A DNA stretch of 64,000 nt from Methanolapillus africanus (GTDB lineage: Archaea; Halobacteriota; Methanosarcinia; Methanosarcinales; Methanosarcinaceae): contig NZ_JAWDKD010000009.1 of the NCBI RefSeq assembly GCF_032714475.1, positions 21,945-85,944 of the forward strand, written 5' to 3'. This document shows, piece after piece, positions 26,154 through 35,523 of the stretch. The notes beneath the pieces are model-generated. The model was not told where the DNA came from and ran no database searches. It saw only the letters and a program-made list of their open reading frames with translations. A program made the translations under genes and the position numbers. Each line of letters opens with the position of its first letter. The first letter of the stretch is position 1.

Positions 26154-26858
26154 TCATTTATCATACACTTTTTTAATCAACAGAGCCGCAATAATAACAG
26201 CCGTCGCCGCGCTGGCCAAAATGAGAAGCATCATGCTGGAAATCTCGGAAACACGAAAACCACTGCTATTGACGGTTTGATTGCCGCCCGGTTTCGGGCC
26301 GTCCGGTAAAACAGGTTCCGGCGAATCGGTCACTTTGACGTACCAATCGTTTTTGGAACTATTACCGACATACGGATCCTCATATTGATTGAAGGACGAA
26401 AAACCGGAAACAATGCCGGAACTGTTGACATAAGATTTGTCCAGCTGAAACGACAAAACCAAATAGTATTCCCCGTTCAAAAGCCGGGAACAGTAGAGGT
26501 AATCACCGTCATTCATCACAACACTGGTGATGTATTTCGGATCGGAATCGGCGGTGTTGTGCAATTCAACCAGAATCTTGTCGCCCGACCCGGAACCGGC
26601 CAAATGGAGTTCATATCCCTCGTCGAACTTTTCAATTTCGCCTTCACGCAGCAAGAAATAATTTTCAGACTTGATCAAATCACGATGCGTATATTCGCCG
26701 ACATTATCGCGAATGCTCACGTTTTCTTCGCCCACGGCGTCGGCTGAAACCGGCGTTAAAAGCAGCAAAAAGGACAGAAAAAGAAGAACAGCCGAGATGG
26801 AAAAAAGAGATAATCCTCGGCTGTTTCTGTTTTGATCAATTTTGGCGTGAGAAGACAT
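26154..26858 (-). CDS. Secreted, C-terminally anchored protein of unknown function
   Basis: A 234-residue protein with an N-terminal signal peptide (hydrophobic run at about residues 19-38, ending before VSADAV) and a C-terminal transmembrane helix (about 208-230) followed by KKVYDK. The exported middle, about 165 residues, is beta-rich with several N-x-S/T sites (for example NVS, NSS, NQT). I do not recognise the family. ATG 26858 begins eleven bases after the birA stop, so it is probably cotranscribed with birA. Confidence 0.75.
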   Translation of the reverse strand: MSSHAKIDQNRNSRGLSLFSISAVLLFLSFLLLLTPVSADAVGEENVSIRDNVGEYTHRDLIKSENYFLLREGEIEKFDEGYELHLAGSGSGDKILVELHNTADSDPKYITSVVMNDGDYLYCSRLLNGEYYLVLSFQLDKSYVNSSGIVSGFSSFNQYEDPYVGNSSKNDWYVKVTDSPEPVLPDGPKPGGNQTVNSSGFRVSEISSMMLLILASAATAVIIAALLIKKVYDK

Positions 26859-26868
26859 AAAGCTCAAA

Positions 26869-27843
26869 TTATTTTTTCGTATAAATACACCGTCCGGCAA
26901 TGATTTCCTCAACGTCGCCGTCTTCTTTCTTCAGCAAAAGCGCGCCGGATTTGGAAATCCCGACCACGCGCCCCTCGACAATGCGGTTGGGCATCGTGAC
27001 TTTAACGTCTTTGCCAATGGTGTCCGACAACACAATGATGTCGTTTAAGATTTCGCTAAACGGCTGCGTGTTGAACCGGATGTATTGCTGCTCCATTTCA
27101 TGCAGCAGCCTTTGCAGGAAATCCACGCGGTCGATACTCTTTCCGGTTTCGTCCCGAATGGTGGTCGAATTTTCCCGAAGGTCTTCCGGAATGTCTTTAA
27201 GGCTCATGTTGGCGTTGATGCCGACGCCGATGACGACGAACTCAATCGTGTCAATTTCGGCTTCCACTTCCGTTAAAATGCCGGAAACTTTCTTGCCGTT
27301 GATGAGAACATCGTTGGGCCATTTGATTTTGGCGTCGATGCCGTAACTGATCAGCGTATTCGTGACGCTGAGACCGACCGTCAGCGTCAGACGGGAAGCG
27401 GCGCTGAGCGCGACTTTCGGTTTTAAGATGATGGAAAACCAAATGCCGCCCTTCGGAGACGCCCATTTCCGGCCGAGCCGGCCGCGGCCGCCGGTCTGTT
27501 GCTCAACGACGACGATCGTTCCTTCTTCAGCGGTCGGCGCCAATTTTTTGGCGATATCGTTGGACGAGCCGGCTTCATCAAAATAATGAATATTTTTCCC
27601 GAAAAGCGTGGTGTTCAGACCCGATAAAATTTCTTCCGGGTAAAGCAACTTAGGGACTGATTTGAGCGTGTATCCTTTTTTGGGAGACGACTGAATCTCA
27701 TAACCGTCTTCCCGAAGCCCTTTGATGTATTTGCACACCATCGTTCTTGAAATACCGAGCTGATCGCCGAGTTCCTCACCGGAAATGGTCTTTCCATCAG
27801 CCGCTTTAAACGCGTTAATGATTTCCGTCCTTTTGCTTTTCAT
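26869..27843 (-). CDS. birA: Biotin protein ligase with repressor-type HTH
   Basis: A 324-residue bifunctional BirA. Residues 1-65 form an HTH (EELGDQLGISRTMVCKYIKGL). The ligase domain has GRGRLGRKWASPKGGIWFS near residue 120 and KWPNDVLINGKKVSGILTE near 190, the biotinyl-AMP site and catalytic lysine region. It attaches biotin to the lysine of PycB, encoded nearby, and may repress biotin genes. ATG 27843 was taken because MKSKRTEII starts the HTH; GTG/ATG options upstream are weaker. Confidence 0.94.
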   Translation of the reverse strand: MKSKRTEIINAFKAADGKTISGEELGDQLGISRTMVCKYIKGLREDGYEIQSSPKKGYTLKSVPKLLYPEEILSGLNTTLFGKNIHYFDEAGSSNDIAKKLAPTAEEGTIVVVEQQTGGRGRLGRKWASPKGGIWFSIILKPKVALSAASRLTLTVGLSVTNTLISYGIDAKIKWPNDVLINGKKVSGILTEVEAEIDTIEFVVIGVGINANMSLKDIPEDLRENSTTIRDETGKSIDRVDFLQRLLHEMEQQYIRFNTQPFSEILNDIIVLSDTIGKDVKVTMPNRIVEGRVVGISKSGALLLKKEDGDVEEIIAGRCIYTKK

Positions 27844-28083
27844 CCAAATCCCTTGCTGATAATGATTGACGAATAAAATCAAATTAAAAATATAAACGAA
27901 TAACTTTAAAATAAAATTGAATATTAAAAATAAATCGGTTTATACATTTATATAATTGTTTATCAAATAAATTTAAAAAATAATAAAAATGAAAATGGAA
28001 TAAATGAAATAAATTAAATTTCACAGATTTATCTTTCTATGAAATTTTTCATTTTATTATTTTTTCATTTATTCCGATCTTCT

Positions 28084-29592
28084 TTATTTTCTTTTCTTGG
28101 ATTTTTTCATGCCGGAATCCAATTCGGCAATGTTGGAAATGTAAGTGCTGACCGCCGCCGAAATCGCCGCGATGACCACTTCATCGTTGTCCAGCGCCGA
28201 CGCCAGCGTCGCGCCTTTGGCCGAGTCGCGAATCATAATATCGCGAATGGCTTCAATGATATTGTTGTTGTCGATGAATTTGGTCGACAGGTTGCCTTTG
28301 ACGAATTCCGGGTTTTCCATGACCGCTTTGTGGAACGGAATGTTGGTCGTGACGCCTGTCACCACGTATTCATAAAGCGCGCGTTTCATCCGGGCAATCG
28401 CTTCCTCGCGGGTTTGTCCGTAAGCGCACAACTTCGAAATCATGGAATCGTAATAGGGAGAAATCGTATATCCGACGTGAACACCACTATCCACACGGAT
28501 GCCGGGACCGCCGGAAGACCGGTAGCGCCTGATTTTTCCGGGAGACGGCGCAAAATCATTGAGCGGATCTTCGGCATTGAGACGGCATTCAATCGCATGA
28601 CCGCGAATTTGAACGTCTTCCTGAGTGAAATCCAAAGGCTTGCCTTGCGCAATGAGAATTTGCTGCTTCACCAAGTCGACGCCGGTCACGAGTTCCGTGA
28701 TGCCGTGTTCCACTTGAAGACGGGTGTTGACTTCCAGGAAATAGAAGCTGCCGTTGGAGTAAATGAATTCCACCGTACCGGCATTTTCATAACCGGCCGC
28801 TTTGGCGGCGGCGACGGCGGCCTCACCCATGCGTTTGCGGAGTTCCGGCGTCATGATCGGCGACGGCGCTTCCTCAATGAGTTTTTGGTGGCGGCGCTGA
28901 ATGGAACACTCGCGGTCGCCCAAGTAAACGATGTGGCCGTATTTGTCGGCCAAAATTTGAATTTCAATATGGCGCGGATTTAAAATGTATTTTTCAATAA
29001 AAACGGACGAGTCGCCGAAAGCCGATCCGGCCAATTTCATCGTGGTTTCAAGCGCGTCTTTGAATTCGCCTTCGTTGTTGACGACGCGCATACCGATACC
29101 GCCGCCGCCGGCGGAGGCTTTGATAAGCACCGGATAACCGATTTCTTTGGCGATTGCAATCGCTTCGGCAACGTCGGTCACCGCGTCTTCCGTCCCGGGA
29201 ACGGTCGGAATGCCGGCTTTCTTGGCAATCTTTCTGGATTCGATTTTGCTGCCGAGTTTTTCAATCACTTTGGAAGACGGACCGATGAAAACGATGCCTT
29301 CTTCCTCGCAGCGCTTGGCGAATTTAGCGTTTTCGGACAAGAAACCGTAACCGGGGTGAATCGCGTCGCAGCCGGTTTGTTTGGCGATTTGAAGGATTTT
29401 TTCAGCGTTCAAATAACTCTGACTCGCCGGCGCCGGTCCGACCGGGCTGGCTTCGTCGGCATACAGCGCAAAAAGCGCCTTGTTGTCGGCTTCCGAATAA
29501 ATGGCGCCCGACTTAATATCAAGCTCTCGGCACGCGCGCATCACACGAATGGCGATTTCGCCGCGGTTAGCCACCAATATTTTTTGAAACAT
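28084..29592 (-). CDS. pycA: Pyruvate carboxylase subunit A (biotin carboxylase)
   Basis: A 502-residue biotin carboxylase: ATP-grasp enzyme that carboxylates biotin on PycB. KILVANRGEIAIRV begins the chain, KASAGGGGIGMRVV near residue 160 is the glycine-rich ATP loop, and the ERDCSIQRR-type motif (GDRECSIQRRHQKLIEEAPSP) and EVNTRLQVEHGITE carry catalytic residues. ATG 29592 follows a GGGTGA site. It lies 12 bases after pycB in one operon. The product, oxaloacetate, feeds biosynthesis. Confidence 0.96.
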   Translation of the reverse strand: MFQKILVANRGEIAIRVMRACRELDIKSGAIYSEADNKALFALYADEASPVGPAPASQSYLNAEKILQIAKQTGCDAIHPGYGFLSENAKFAKRCEEEGIVFIGPSSKVIEKLGSKIESRKIAKKAGIPTVPGTEDAVTDVAEAIAIAKEIGYPVLIKASAGGGGIGMRVVNNEGEFKDALETTMKLAGSAFGDSSVFIEKYILNPRHIEIQILADKYGHIVYLGDRECSIQRRHQKLIEEAPSPIMTPELRKRMGEAAVAAAKAAGYENAGTVEFIYSNGSFYFLEVNTRLQVEHGITELVTGVDLVKQQILIAQGKPLDFTQEDVQIRGHAIECRLNAEDPLNDFAPSPGKIRRYRSSGGPGIRVDSGVHVGYTISPYYDSMISKLCAYGQTREEAIARMKRALYEYVVTGVTTNIPFHKAVMENPEFVKGNLSTKFIDNNNIIEAIRDIMIRDSAKGATLASALDNDEVVIAAISAAVSTYISNIAELDSGMKKSKKRK

Positions 29593-29604
29593 TGATTTCA
29601 CCCG

Positions 29605-31365
29605 TTATTCGATAATCATCAACACATCGCCGTTCGCCACCGTGTCGCCTTCCGCAATGATGATTTCCTTCACCGTTCCGCCTTTGGGCGAGCTGACGGC
29701 GTTTTCCATTTTCATGGCTTCGATCACACAAATCGGGTCGCCCTCTGACACTTTTTCACCCACTTTTGTTTTGATGGATAAAATCATGCCCTGCATGGAA
29801 CTGCAAACAGCACCCGGATGGCCGGCTTTGGAACTCTTGTCGGCGGCCGGTTTTGAACCGTTGCCGTTTCCATTACCGTTTGACGAAGCGGCGCCGGATT
29901 TTTCGAATCCGATCGGCTCGACTTTAATTTCATAAACGGTGCCGTCCACTTCGACGCGGAATTCATTCGGAATACCGGAATAATCAGCGACGACAGCTTC
30001 TTTGGAACAGGGGCAGGCCAATTCTTCTTCGATGGCCTCGCCTTTGAGGAATTTCGGGGCGATGGCCGGATACAAGATATAAGTCAAAATGTCTTCTTCG
30101 GACTTGGCAATGCCTTGCGCTTCGGCTTCCTTTTTCATCTTCTCATATTCCGGCTTGAGCAAATCGGCCGGCCGGACCGTAATCGGGCGTTCGCCTTCAA
30201 TCACGCGGGAAATCATTTCTTCGGAAATCGGCGCCGGAGTTTTGCCGTAGAAGCCGCGCACATAATCTTTGACTTCTTTGGGAATCACTTTGTAGCGCTC
30301 GCCCATGATGACGTTTAAAACGGCTTGCGTACCGACGATTTGGCTGGTCGGGGTCACGAGCGGCGGGTAACCGAGTTCGGCCCGGACGCGCGGCATTTCC
30401 GCAAGCACGGCGTCGTATTTGTCCAGCGCGTTTTGTTCCTTGAGTTGGGAAACCAAGTTGGAGAGCATGCCGCCCGGAATTTGGTAAAGAAGAACGTTGG
30501 TGTCGATGGTTTCCGAAATCGGGTCGCAGATGGTGCTGTATTTGTCCTTGACGTTTTTGAAGAAGCGGGTAATTTCTTTGAAAGATTCGAGCGGGATTCC
30601 GGTGTCGTATTTTGTGCCCTGAAGCGACGCGACCATCGCTTCCGTCGGCGGCTGGGAGCTTCCCCATCCGAACGGGGAAATCGCGGTGTCAATGATGTCG
30701 ACGCCCGCCTCAATCGCCGCATAATAGGTAATCGGCGCCATGCCGGAGGTGCAGTGGGAGTGTAAACAAATCGGAATGGACACTTCTTGCTTCATGCCGG
30801 AAACAATCGCGGACGCTGCGGCCGGTGACAACAGTCCCGCCATGTCTTTGATGCAAATGGAATCAGAACCCATTTCCTCAAGCGTTTTCGCCATCTTGAT
30901 GAAGGTTTCCGTGGTGTGGACCGGGCTGATGGTGTAACAAACCGTTCCCTGAACGTGTCCGCCGGCCTTTTTGGCGGCTTTGACGGAAGACTGGATGTTT
31001 CTGAAATCGTTCACGGCGTCAAAAATACGGAAGATATCGATCCCGTTTTCGTAGGCTTTGCCGACGAAGCGTTCGACGACGTCGTCCGCATAGTGGCGGT
31101 AACCGACGAGGTTTTGTCCGCGCAGGAGCATTTGCGCCGGTGTTTTTTCCATGCGGGATTTGATTTCCCGAAGGCGTTCCCACGGGTCTTCATTCAGATA
31201 ACGAATGCACGTATCAAAAGTCGCGCCGCCCCACATTTCAAGGGAATAATAACCGACCTTGTCAAGCATTTCAACGACGTCTAACATGTCGCGTGTTCTC
31301 ATCCGGGTTGCGATCAGCGATTGGTGAGCGTCCCGAAGAACTGTTTCTGTAATTTTTACGGCCAT
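29605..31365 (-). CDS. pycB: Pyruvate carboxylase subunit B (carboxyltransferase and biotin carrier)
   Basis: A 586-residue protein. Residues about 1-280 are the TIM-barrel carboxyltransferase, with LRDAHQSLIATRMRTRDML and the metal-binding HSHCTSG. The last 75 residues are a biotinyl domain with the acceptor lysine in EAMKMENAV. A Gly/Asn linker separates the two. A strong GGAGG site precedes the ATG. With PycA it makes oxaloacetate from pyruvate. The two-subunit form is the known archaeal arrangement. Confidence 0.96.
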   Translation of the reverse strand: MAVKITETVLRDAHQSLIATRMRTRDMLDVVEMLDKVGYYSLEMWGGATFDTCIRYLNEDPWERLREIKSRMEKTPAQMLLRGQNLVGYRHYADDVVERFVGKAYENGIDIFRIFDAVNDFRNIQSSVKAAKKAGGHVQGTVCYTISPVHTTETFIKMAKTLEEMGSDSICIKDMAGLLSPAAASAIVSGMKQEVSIPICLHSHCTSGMAPITYYAAIEAGVDIIDTAISPFGWGSSQPPTEAMVASLQGTKYDTGIPLESFKEITRFFKNVKDKYSTICDPISETIDTNVLLYQIPGGMLSNLVSQLKEQNALDKYDAVLAEMPRVRAELGYPPLVTPTSQIVGTQAVLNVIMGERYKVIPKEVKDYVRGFYGKTPAPISEEMISRVIEGERPITVRPADLLKPEYEKMKKEAEAQGIAKSEEDILTYILYPAIAPKFLKGEAIEEELACPCSKEAVVADYSGIPNEFRVEVDGTVYEIKVEPIGFEKSGAASSNGNGNGNGSKPAADKSSKAGHPGAVCSSMQGMILSIKTKVGEKVSEGDPICVIEAMKMENAVSSPKGGTVKEIIIAEGDTVANGDVLMIIE

Positions 31366-31915
31366 AATTTGCCTCCTGTATTTGATAAAGTGTGATGAGT
31401 ATAATAGTTGCGATCAGAATCACGAAAGATAATAAATGAAAGAGAGCGGCGCGAATGCCGCCAAAATAACGACGGGCTGAAATACCGCGTTTTAAACGAA
31501 TTAAAATAATAAATTGGATATGGTTTATCAGTTTTTCCCTGATATTTTGAAATTTTGAAAGTTCCTCCAATCTTTGATCCGAATTTTTGATGCCGATTTA
31601 TCTGCCGTCACTTCACCCGTATTCCGACAATTTCCGTATTTTTGTAGGGGATACTCTTGAAGGATAAATCTCAAAAAAAAGGAAAAGACACCATGAAAAT
31701 TGAAACAAACAAAAGAATGTCAACTATAAATAGATTTTCAGTTGGGTTAACAATAGAAGGAGGAAAGAAACCGGCGGAAGATTTTTGAAAATGAATTCAC
31801 AGACCATAAATTGAGAGGATAATAAGATTTATCAGAAAAACGGTATTAGAAAACTATATTTTAATGAAAATATATGATAATGTTTTAATAGAAATATATT
31901 GATTATTTTTAAAAA
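31366..31915. other. Intergenic region with no recognised gene
   Basis: This 550-base spacer contains the pycB leader on the minus strand and AT-rich DNA before the small membrane ORF. I see no convincing gene, no R1 or R2 repeat and no strong hairpin. Confidence 0.4.
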
Positions 31916-32104
31916 ATGACGGAAACAATCAAAGGACGAGTAACAATGACGGATGATAAAGGAAATGTACCGGTGCAAAACAATTCTAAAAAATATGTGT
32001 TATGGATATTGGTTATTTTAATTTTGATCTTGATTTTCTTCACTATTTATTACTATTATATGTTCGGACAGCAAGATTTGACATGCATGTGCGTTAAAAG
32101 ATAA
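31916..32104 (+). CDS. Small single-helix membrane protein related to the GLUG anchors
   Basis: A 62-residue protein with a cytoplasmic polar N-terminus, one transmembrane helix (about residues 27-48) and a short outer tail with a Cys-Met-Cys pair. Spacing and order (Lys-Lys-Tyr, hydrophobic run, aromatic YYYY, then C-x-C) copy the N-terminal anchor of the GLUG proteins just downstream. It may be a free-standing anchor or a remnant of a fourth large gene. An internal ATG at 31946 with a GGACGAG site could be the real start. Confidence 0.6.
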   Translation: MTETIKGRVTMTDDKGNVPVQNNSKKYVLWILVILILILIFFTIYYYYMFGQQDLTCMCVKR

Positions 32105-32665
32105 ACGTTCATGCTGTTTTATTGTTTTTTGACTTAAATTTCATTTTTTTGCTTTTCTTATTTTTTATTTTTTATTTTCTTCTTTTTCCGTTTCCTTTTT
32201 CTGTTTTTTCATTTCTTCTGTTTTTTATTTATTTACTTTGTTTTTTATTTTGTTTTCTATTTTTCTTCTATGTTTTCTTCTATTTTATTCTCTATTTTAT
32301 TCTCTATTTTATTCTCTATTTTTTCATTCACTTTCCTTTTTTATTTTTTCGAATTTCGGATTTTTTGATCATGACTCATGAGATCTTGTATTATTTTTGA
32401 TGATTGAGCACAGCAAATTCAAGCTAATAGATATTAATTCGAAAAATATGAAATATGTGTAAAATATGCTTATTTTAAAAACGACGACTATATATTATAT
32501 TTTAAAAATATGAGATATATTACACATAACATATTTATACACAAAATCCATTCTGATATAATAATGCGATGAAAATATAGCATAAATATAACATATTGCA
32601 AAAAAAATATTTTTAAAAAGAAGTATCCGATTTCAAAAACATTATTTTTGGAATGAGTTGATGAT
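32105..32665 (+). repeat. Pyrimidine-rich spacer with 12-bp tandem repeat
   Basis: The first 300 bases are almost entirely T and C on the plus strand, probably a long poly-T termination zone after the small gene. They include about three and a half tandem copies of CTATTTTATTCT at about 32278-32322. The remainder is AT-rich promoter DNA for the first GLUG gene. Confidence 0.55.
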
Positions 32666-35446
32666 ATGGATTCAAAAGAAGAAACAAAATACAAACAAAA
32701 GAAATACATCCCGGTCGCAATTATCATTTTATTATTATTGCTGGCCGTTTTCACATATTATTACGTCCAAAACAATGCGGAAGTCAACGCCATGCTTGAC
32801 TGTAAGTGCGCCAATCCGTCGCCCATCGCCACCGGTTATGAACCAACCGAACCTGTCAAATCGTCTTCCCCGGACGCCATTCATGTGACGCCGGGCGGAA
32901 ACGGAACAAATCCGCCGACACCGGGAATCCCCACAATCGCAAGCGTTGAGCTTTATGATTATAACCAAGACAACGCAAAATCGCTCCGTGTTGTCTTAAA
33001 AATGGATAATCCGAGCATGCAAATTACGGATTTATCAGTGGAATATGAAAATGCGAACGATCCGGCAGATAACGGAAGCATTGCGATTGACACGACGTCT
33101 CCTTCTCAATTTACAGCAATGGGTGTCAATACCGGAAAATATTTGGTTTCAATACCGGCCGTTTCCGGCAACCCGTTAGATGAAGTTGGAACTGTTCATT
33201 ATAACGACACAAGCGATAAAGTTGGTTACTTAAAAACCTATGAATATCACTTTGAAATTAATACCGATGCAGGCATTTCAAAAAGTTCTTACTACCCATT
33301 CCAATCAGGTACAGGAGTAGTATCATCTCCGTTTGAAATTCAAAATATCGTTCAATTTGATGCGTTGAGATACCATACAGGAAACGACTCCGGTGGAAGA
33401 TACTACGCTGTGACAAAAGATATTGATTTTCCGTCGGAATGGAATAACAATTCAGCGGGCGATCGTGCGTTATCCGATGGAACCGGATGGGTTCCGATCG
33501 GAGGAAATAAAACGGCAGCACCATCCCCATACACTCCATTTTATGACACAGACGCCTTTAGAGGAAATGTCGATTTCAAAAATAAAACATTTTCGAATTT
33601 TATAATCCAAACTGAAAAACCGGCAGCCGGTTTATTTGGCTCAATTGGTGGAATTTACAAGAGAAATAATACCACTGACGTTTGGGAATTTTACAGGAAA
33701 GCCGAAATTAAAGATTTGAAAATAACGTCAATGACCATAAAGAACGCAGGTACAACAAAACCGGTCTCTGTTGGTTCATTGACCGGATATGCGAACAATT
33801 CGACAATTAAAAATATCAACGTCACGATGGAAGTTGAAGGTAAATCCGTTGCGGGAGGACTTGCCGGATATATCGTTAACTCAACGGTCGATGATTCAAG
33901 AGTTACGGGAACGGTGGCAACGTATGAAATCAGTGCAGGTGGACTTATTGGATCAGCCTATGATTGTTCAATTAATAATTCTCATTCCGTAACGGATGTC
34001 ACCGGAGGGAAGAGTGGAGGGACAAACACAAATCAAACGGCCGGACTTATTTCAAACATGGCGGGTACAAATATTAAAGACTCAACTTCAACAGGAACAA
34101 TTTCCGGATACGGCCATACAGGCGGTTTAGTGGGAATAATCTATTACGGATATCCTTTCAGCAGCACAGGGTCAAAGATCATAAATTCATCACATACAGG
34201 AGATATTTCCGGCCGGAACATGACAGGCGGGCTTGTCGGGATTGCCAATGGCGGGGAAAACCTTCTCATTGAGGATTCAACGGTAACCGGAGATATTACA
34301 ATATCCTTTTTGCGGTCACAAGATGAAGGTGTTGGCGGACTTGTCGGCCTGTTTAATACCTACAACTCAACAATCAAAAATTCGTCTTATGTCGGGAATA
34401 TAAGTTGTGTCGGTACGACAACGAAACAGAAAGACATAGGCGGTCTTGTTGGATTTGGTTTTTCATCAAACGTCACAGTAATCGATTCAAAAGCAGAGAC
34501 CAATATTACTGTGAATTACGCGGAAAATGTCGGCGGAATTGCCGGAGAAACGCATACCACGTGGACGATTGAGAATACAACCGCAATTGGGAATATCACT
34601 GCTGTGAACATTGGTCCCAACACGGCAAATATGATAAATGCCGGCGGACTTGTTGGAGATTTTAGAAACAATTCAACAATTATTAATTCGTCTTCAATGA
34701 TGAACATTAACGGGGCAAACGATACAAGCCTGAGCGGAAGAAGTTATGGCGGTCTGGTCGGATCTTCAACCAATGACAGCAAAATTATAAATTCGTATGC
34801 TGCCGGAAATGTAACAAGTAATGGAATGCGTGTTGGTGGCCTTGTTGGAAGTACTTTGGGCATTGTTATTGAAGATTCATATTCCACAGGAACTGTAAAG
34901 GGAAGAGGAGAAGTTGGTGGGCTGATCGGAAACGTGACAAGAAATGAAGATCGAAATCAATTAAATCCTTTAATCATCGAGAAAATTCACCCGGCATACA
35001 TCAGCAACAGTTACGCAACCGGAGACGTAATAACAACCGATACGGACAACGGCGGTCTTTTCGGAAGAATCGGATCCAATGTGACGATTGAAAATTGCAT
35101 TGCTTTGAATACAAATATTTCAGGATATGATCGAATCGGGCGTGTTTACGGCTCAATTGCGACCGGTGCTGAAAACAATTCCATCAGCAATAATTATGCT
35201 TATGAAAACATGACCGTCGCTGTATCCAGATTCAGCACATCGGGCACTGTTTCTGAAAATACCGGAACAAACGGTTTGAATGTAACAGCCGCTCAAGCCA
35301 AATCTCTAACTTTCTACACAGATCCGGCAACATTAAACTGGAACGACGGAACGACTGTCTGGGAGATCAGAAGCGGATATCCGCTTCCGGTTTTAACCTG
35401 GCAAACTACCGTCCCGGCAAACCCGCCGGCTTGGGCGACGGCTTGA
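32666..35446 (+). CDS. GLUG-repeat surface protein 1
   Basis: A 926-residue adhesin-like protein. An N-terminal signal anchor (about residues 15-35) is followed by the Cys-Lys-Cys pair and a Pro-rich spacer. Residues about 95-215 are a beta domain; then comes a long array of GLUG-type repeats (GGLVG or GGIAG every 25-35 residues, about 320-840), rich in Asn-x-Ser/Thr. The tail GYPLPVLTWQ...PPAWATA is shared with its neighbours. It is probably displayed on the cell surface for attachment; this is inferred from architecture. Confidence 0.85.
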   Translation: MDSKEETKYKQKKYIPVAIIILLLLLAVFTYYYVQNNAEVNAMLDCKCANPSPIATGYEPTEPVKSSSPDAIHVTPGGNGTNPPTPGIPTIASVELYDYNQDNAKSLRVVLKMDNPSMQITDLSVEYENANDPADNGSIAIDTTSPSQFTAMGVNTGKYLVSIPAVSGNPLDEVGTVHYNDTSDKVGYLKTYEYHFEINTDAGISKSSYYPFQSGTGVVSSPFEIQNIVQFDALRYHTGNDSGGRYYAVTKDIDFPSEWNNNSAGDRALSDGTGWVPIGGNKTAAPSPYTPFYDTDAFRGNVDFKNKTFSNFIIQTEKPAAGLFGSIGGIYKRNNTTDVWEFYRKAEIKDLKITSMTIKNAGTTKPVSVGSLTGYANNSTIKNINVTMEVEGKSVAGGLAGYIVNSTVDDSRVTGTVATYEISAGGLIGSAYDCSINNSHSVTDVTGGKSGGTNTNQTAGLISNMAGTNIKDSTSTGTISGYGHTGGLVGIIYYGYPFSSTGSKIINSSHTGDISGRNMTGGLVGIANGGENLLIEDSTVTGDITISFLRSQDEGVGGLVGLFNTYNSTIKNSSYVGNISCVGTTTKQKDIGGLVGFGFSSNVTVIDSKAETNITVNYAENVGGIAGETHTTWTIENTTAIGNITAVNIGPNTANMINAGGLVGDFRNNSTIINSSSMMNINGANDTSLSGRSYGGLVGSSTNDSKIINSYAAGNVTSNGMRVGGLVGSTLGIVIEDSYSTGTVKGRGEVGGLIGNVTRNEDRNQLNPLIIEKIHPAYISNSYATGDVITTDTDNGGLFGRIGSNVTIENCIALNTNISGYDRIGRVYGSIATGAENNSISNNYAYENMTVAVSRFSTSGTVSENTGTNGLNVTAAQAKSLTFYTDPATLNWNDGTTVWEIRSGYPLPVLTWQTTVPANPPAWATA

Positions 35447-35460
35447 GAGCATTCCTTAAT

Positions 35461-35500
35461 GAAAGATTTTCATTTTGAAAATCTTTTCTTTTTTCTTATT
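35461..35500 (+). terminator. Terminator of GLUG gene 1
   Basis: GAAAGATTTTC pairs with GAAAATCTTTT across a 4-base loop at 35461-35486 and runs into T-rich sequence. The same hairpin recurs after GLUG gene 2. Confidence 0.6.
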
Positions 35501-35523
35501 TTTTCCTTGGGAGAGATGACTTT

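Noticed and set aside
28039..28983. 314-codon open frame opposite pycA
   Set aside because: Antisense of a highly conserved biotin carboxylase; no recognisable domain.
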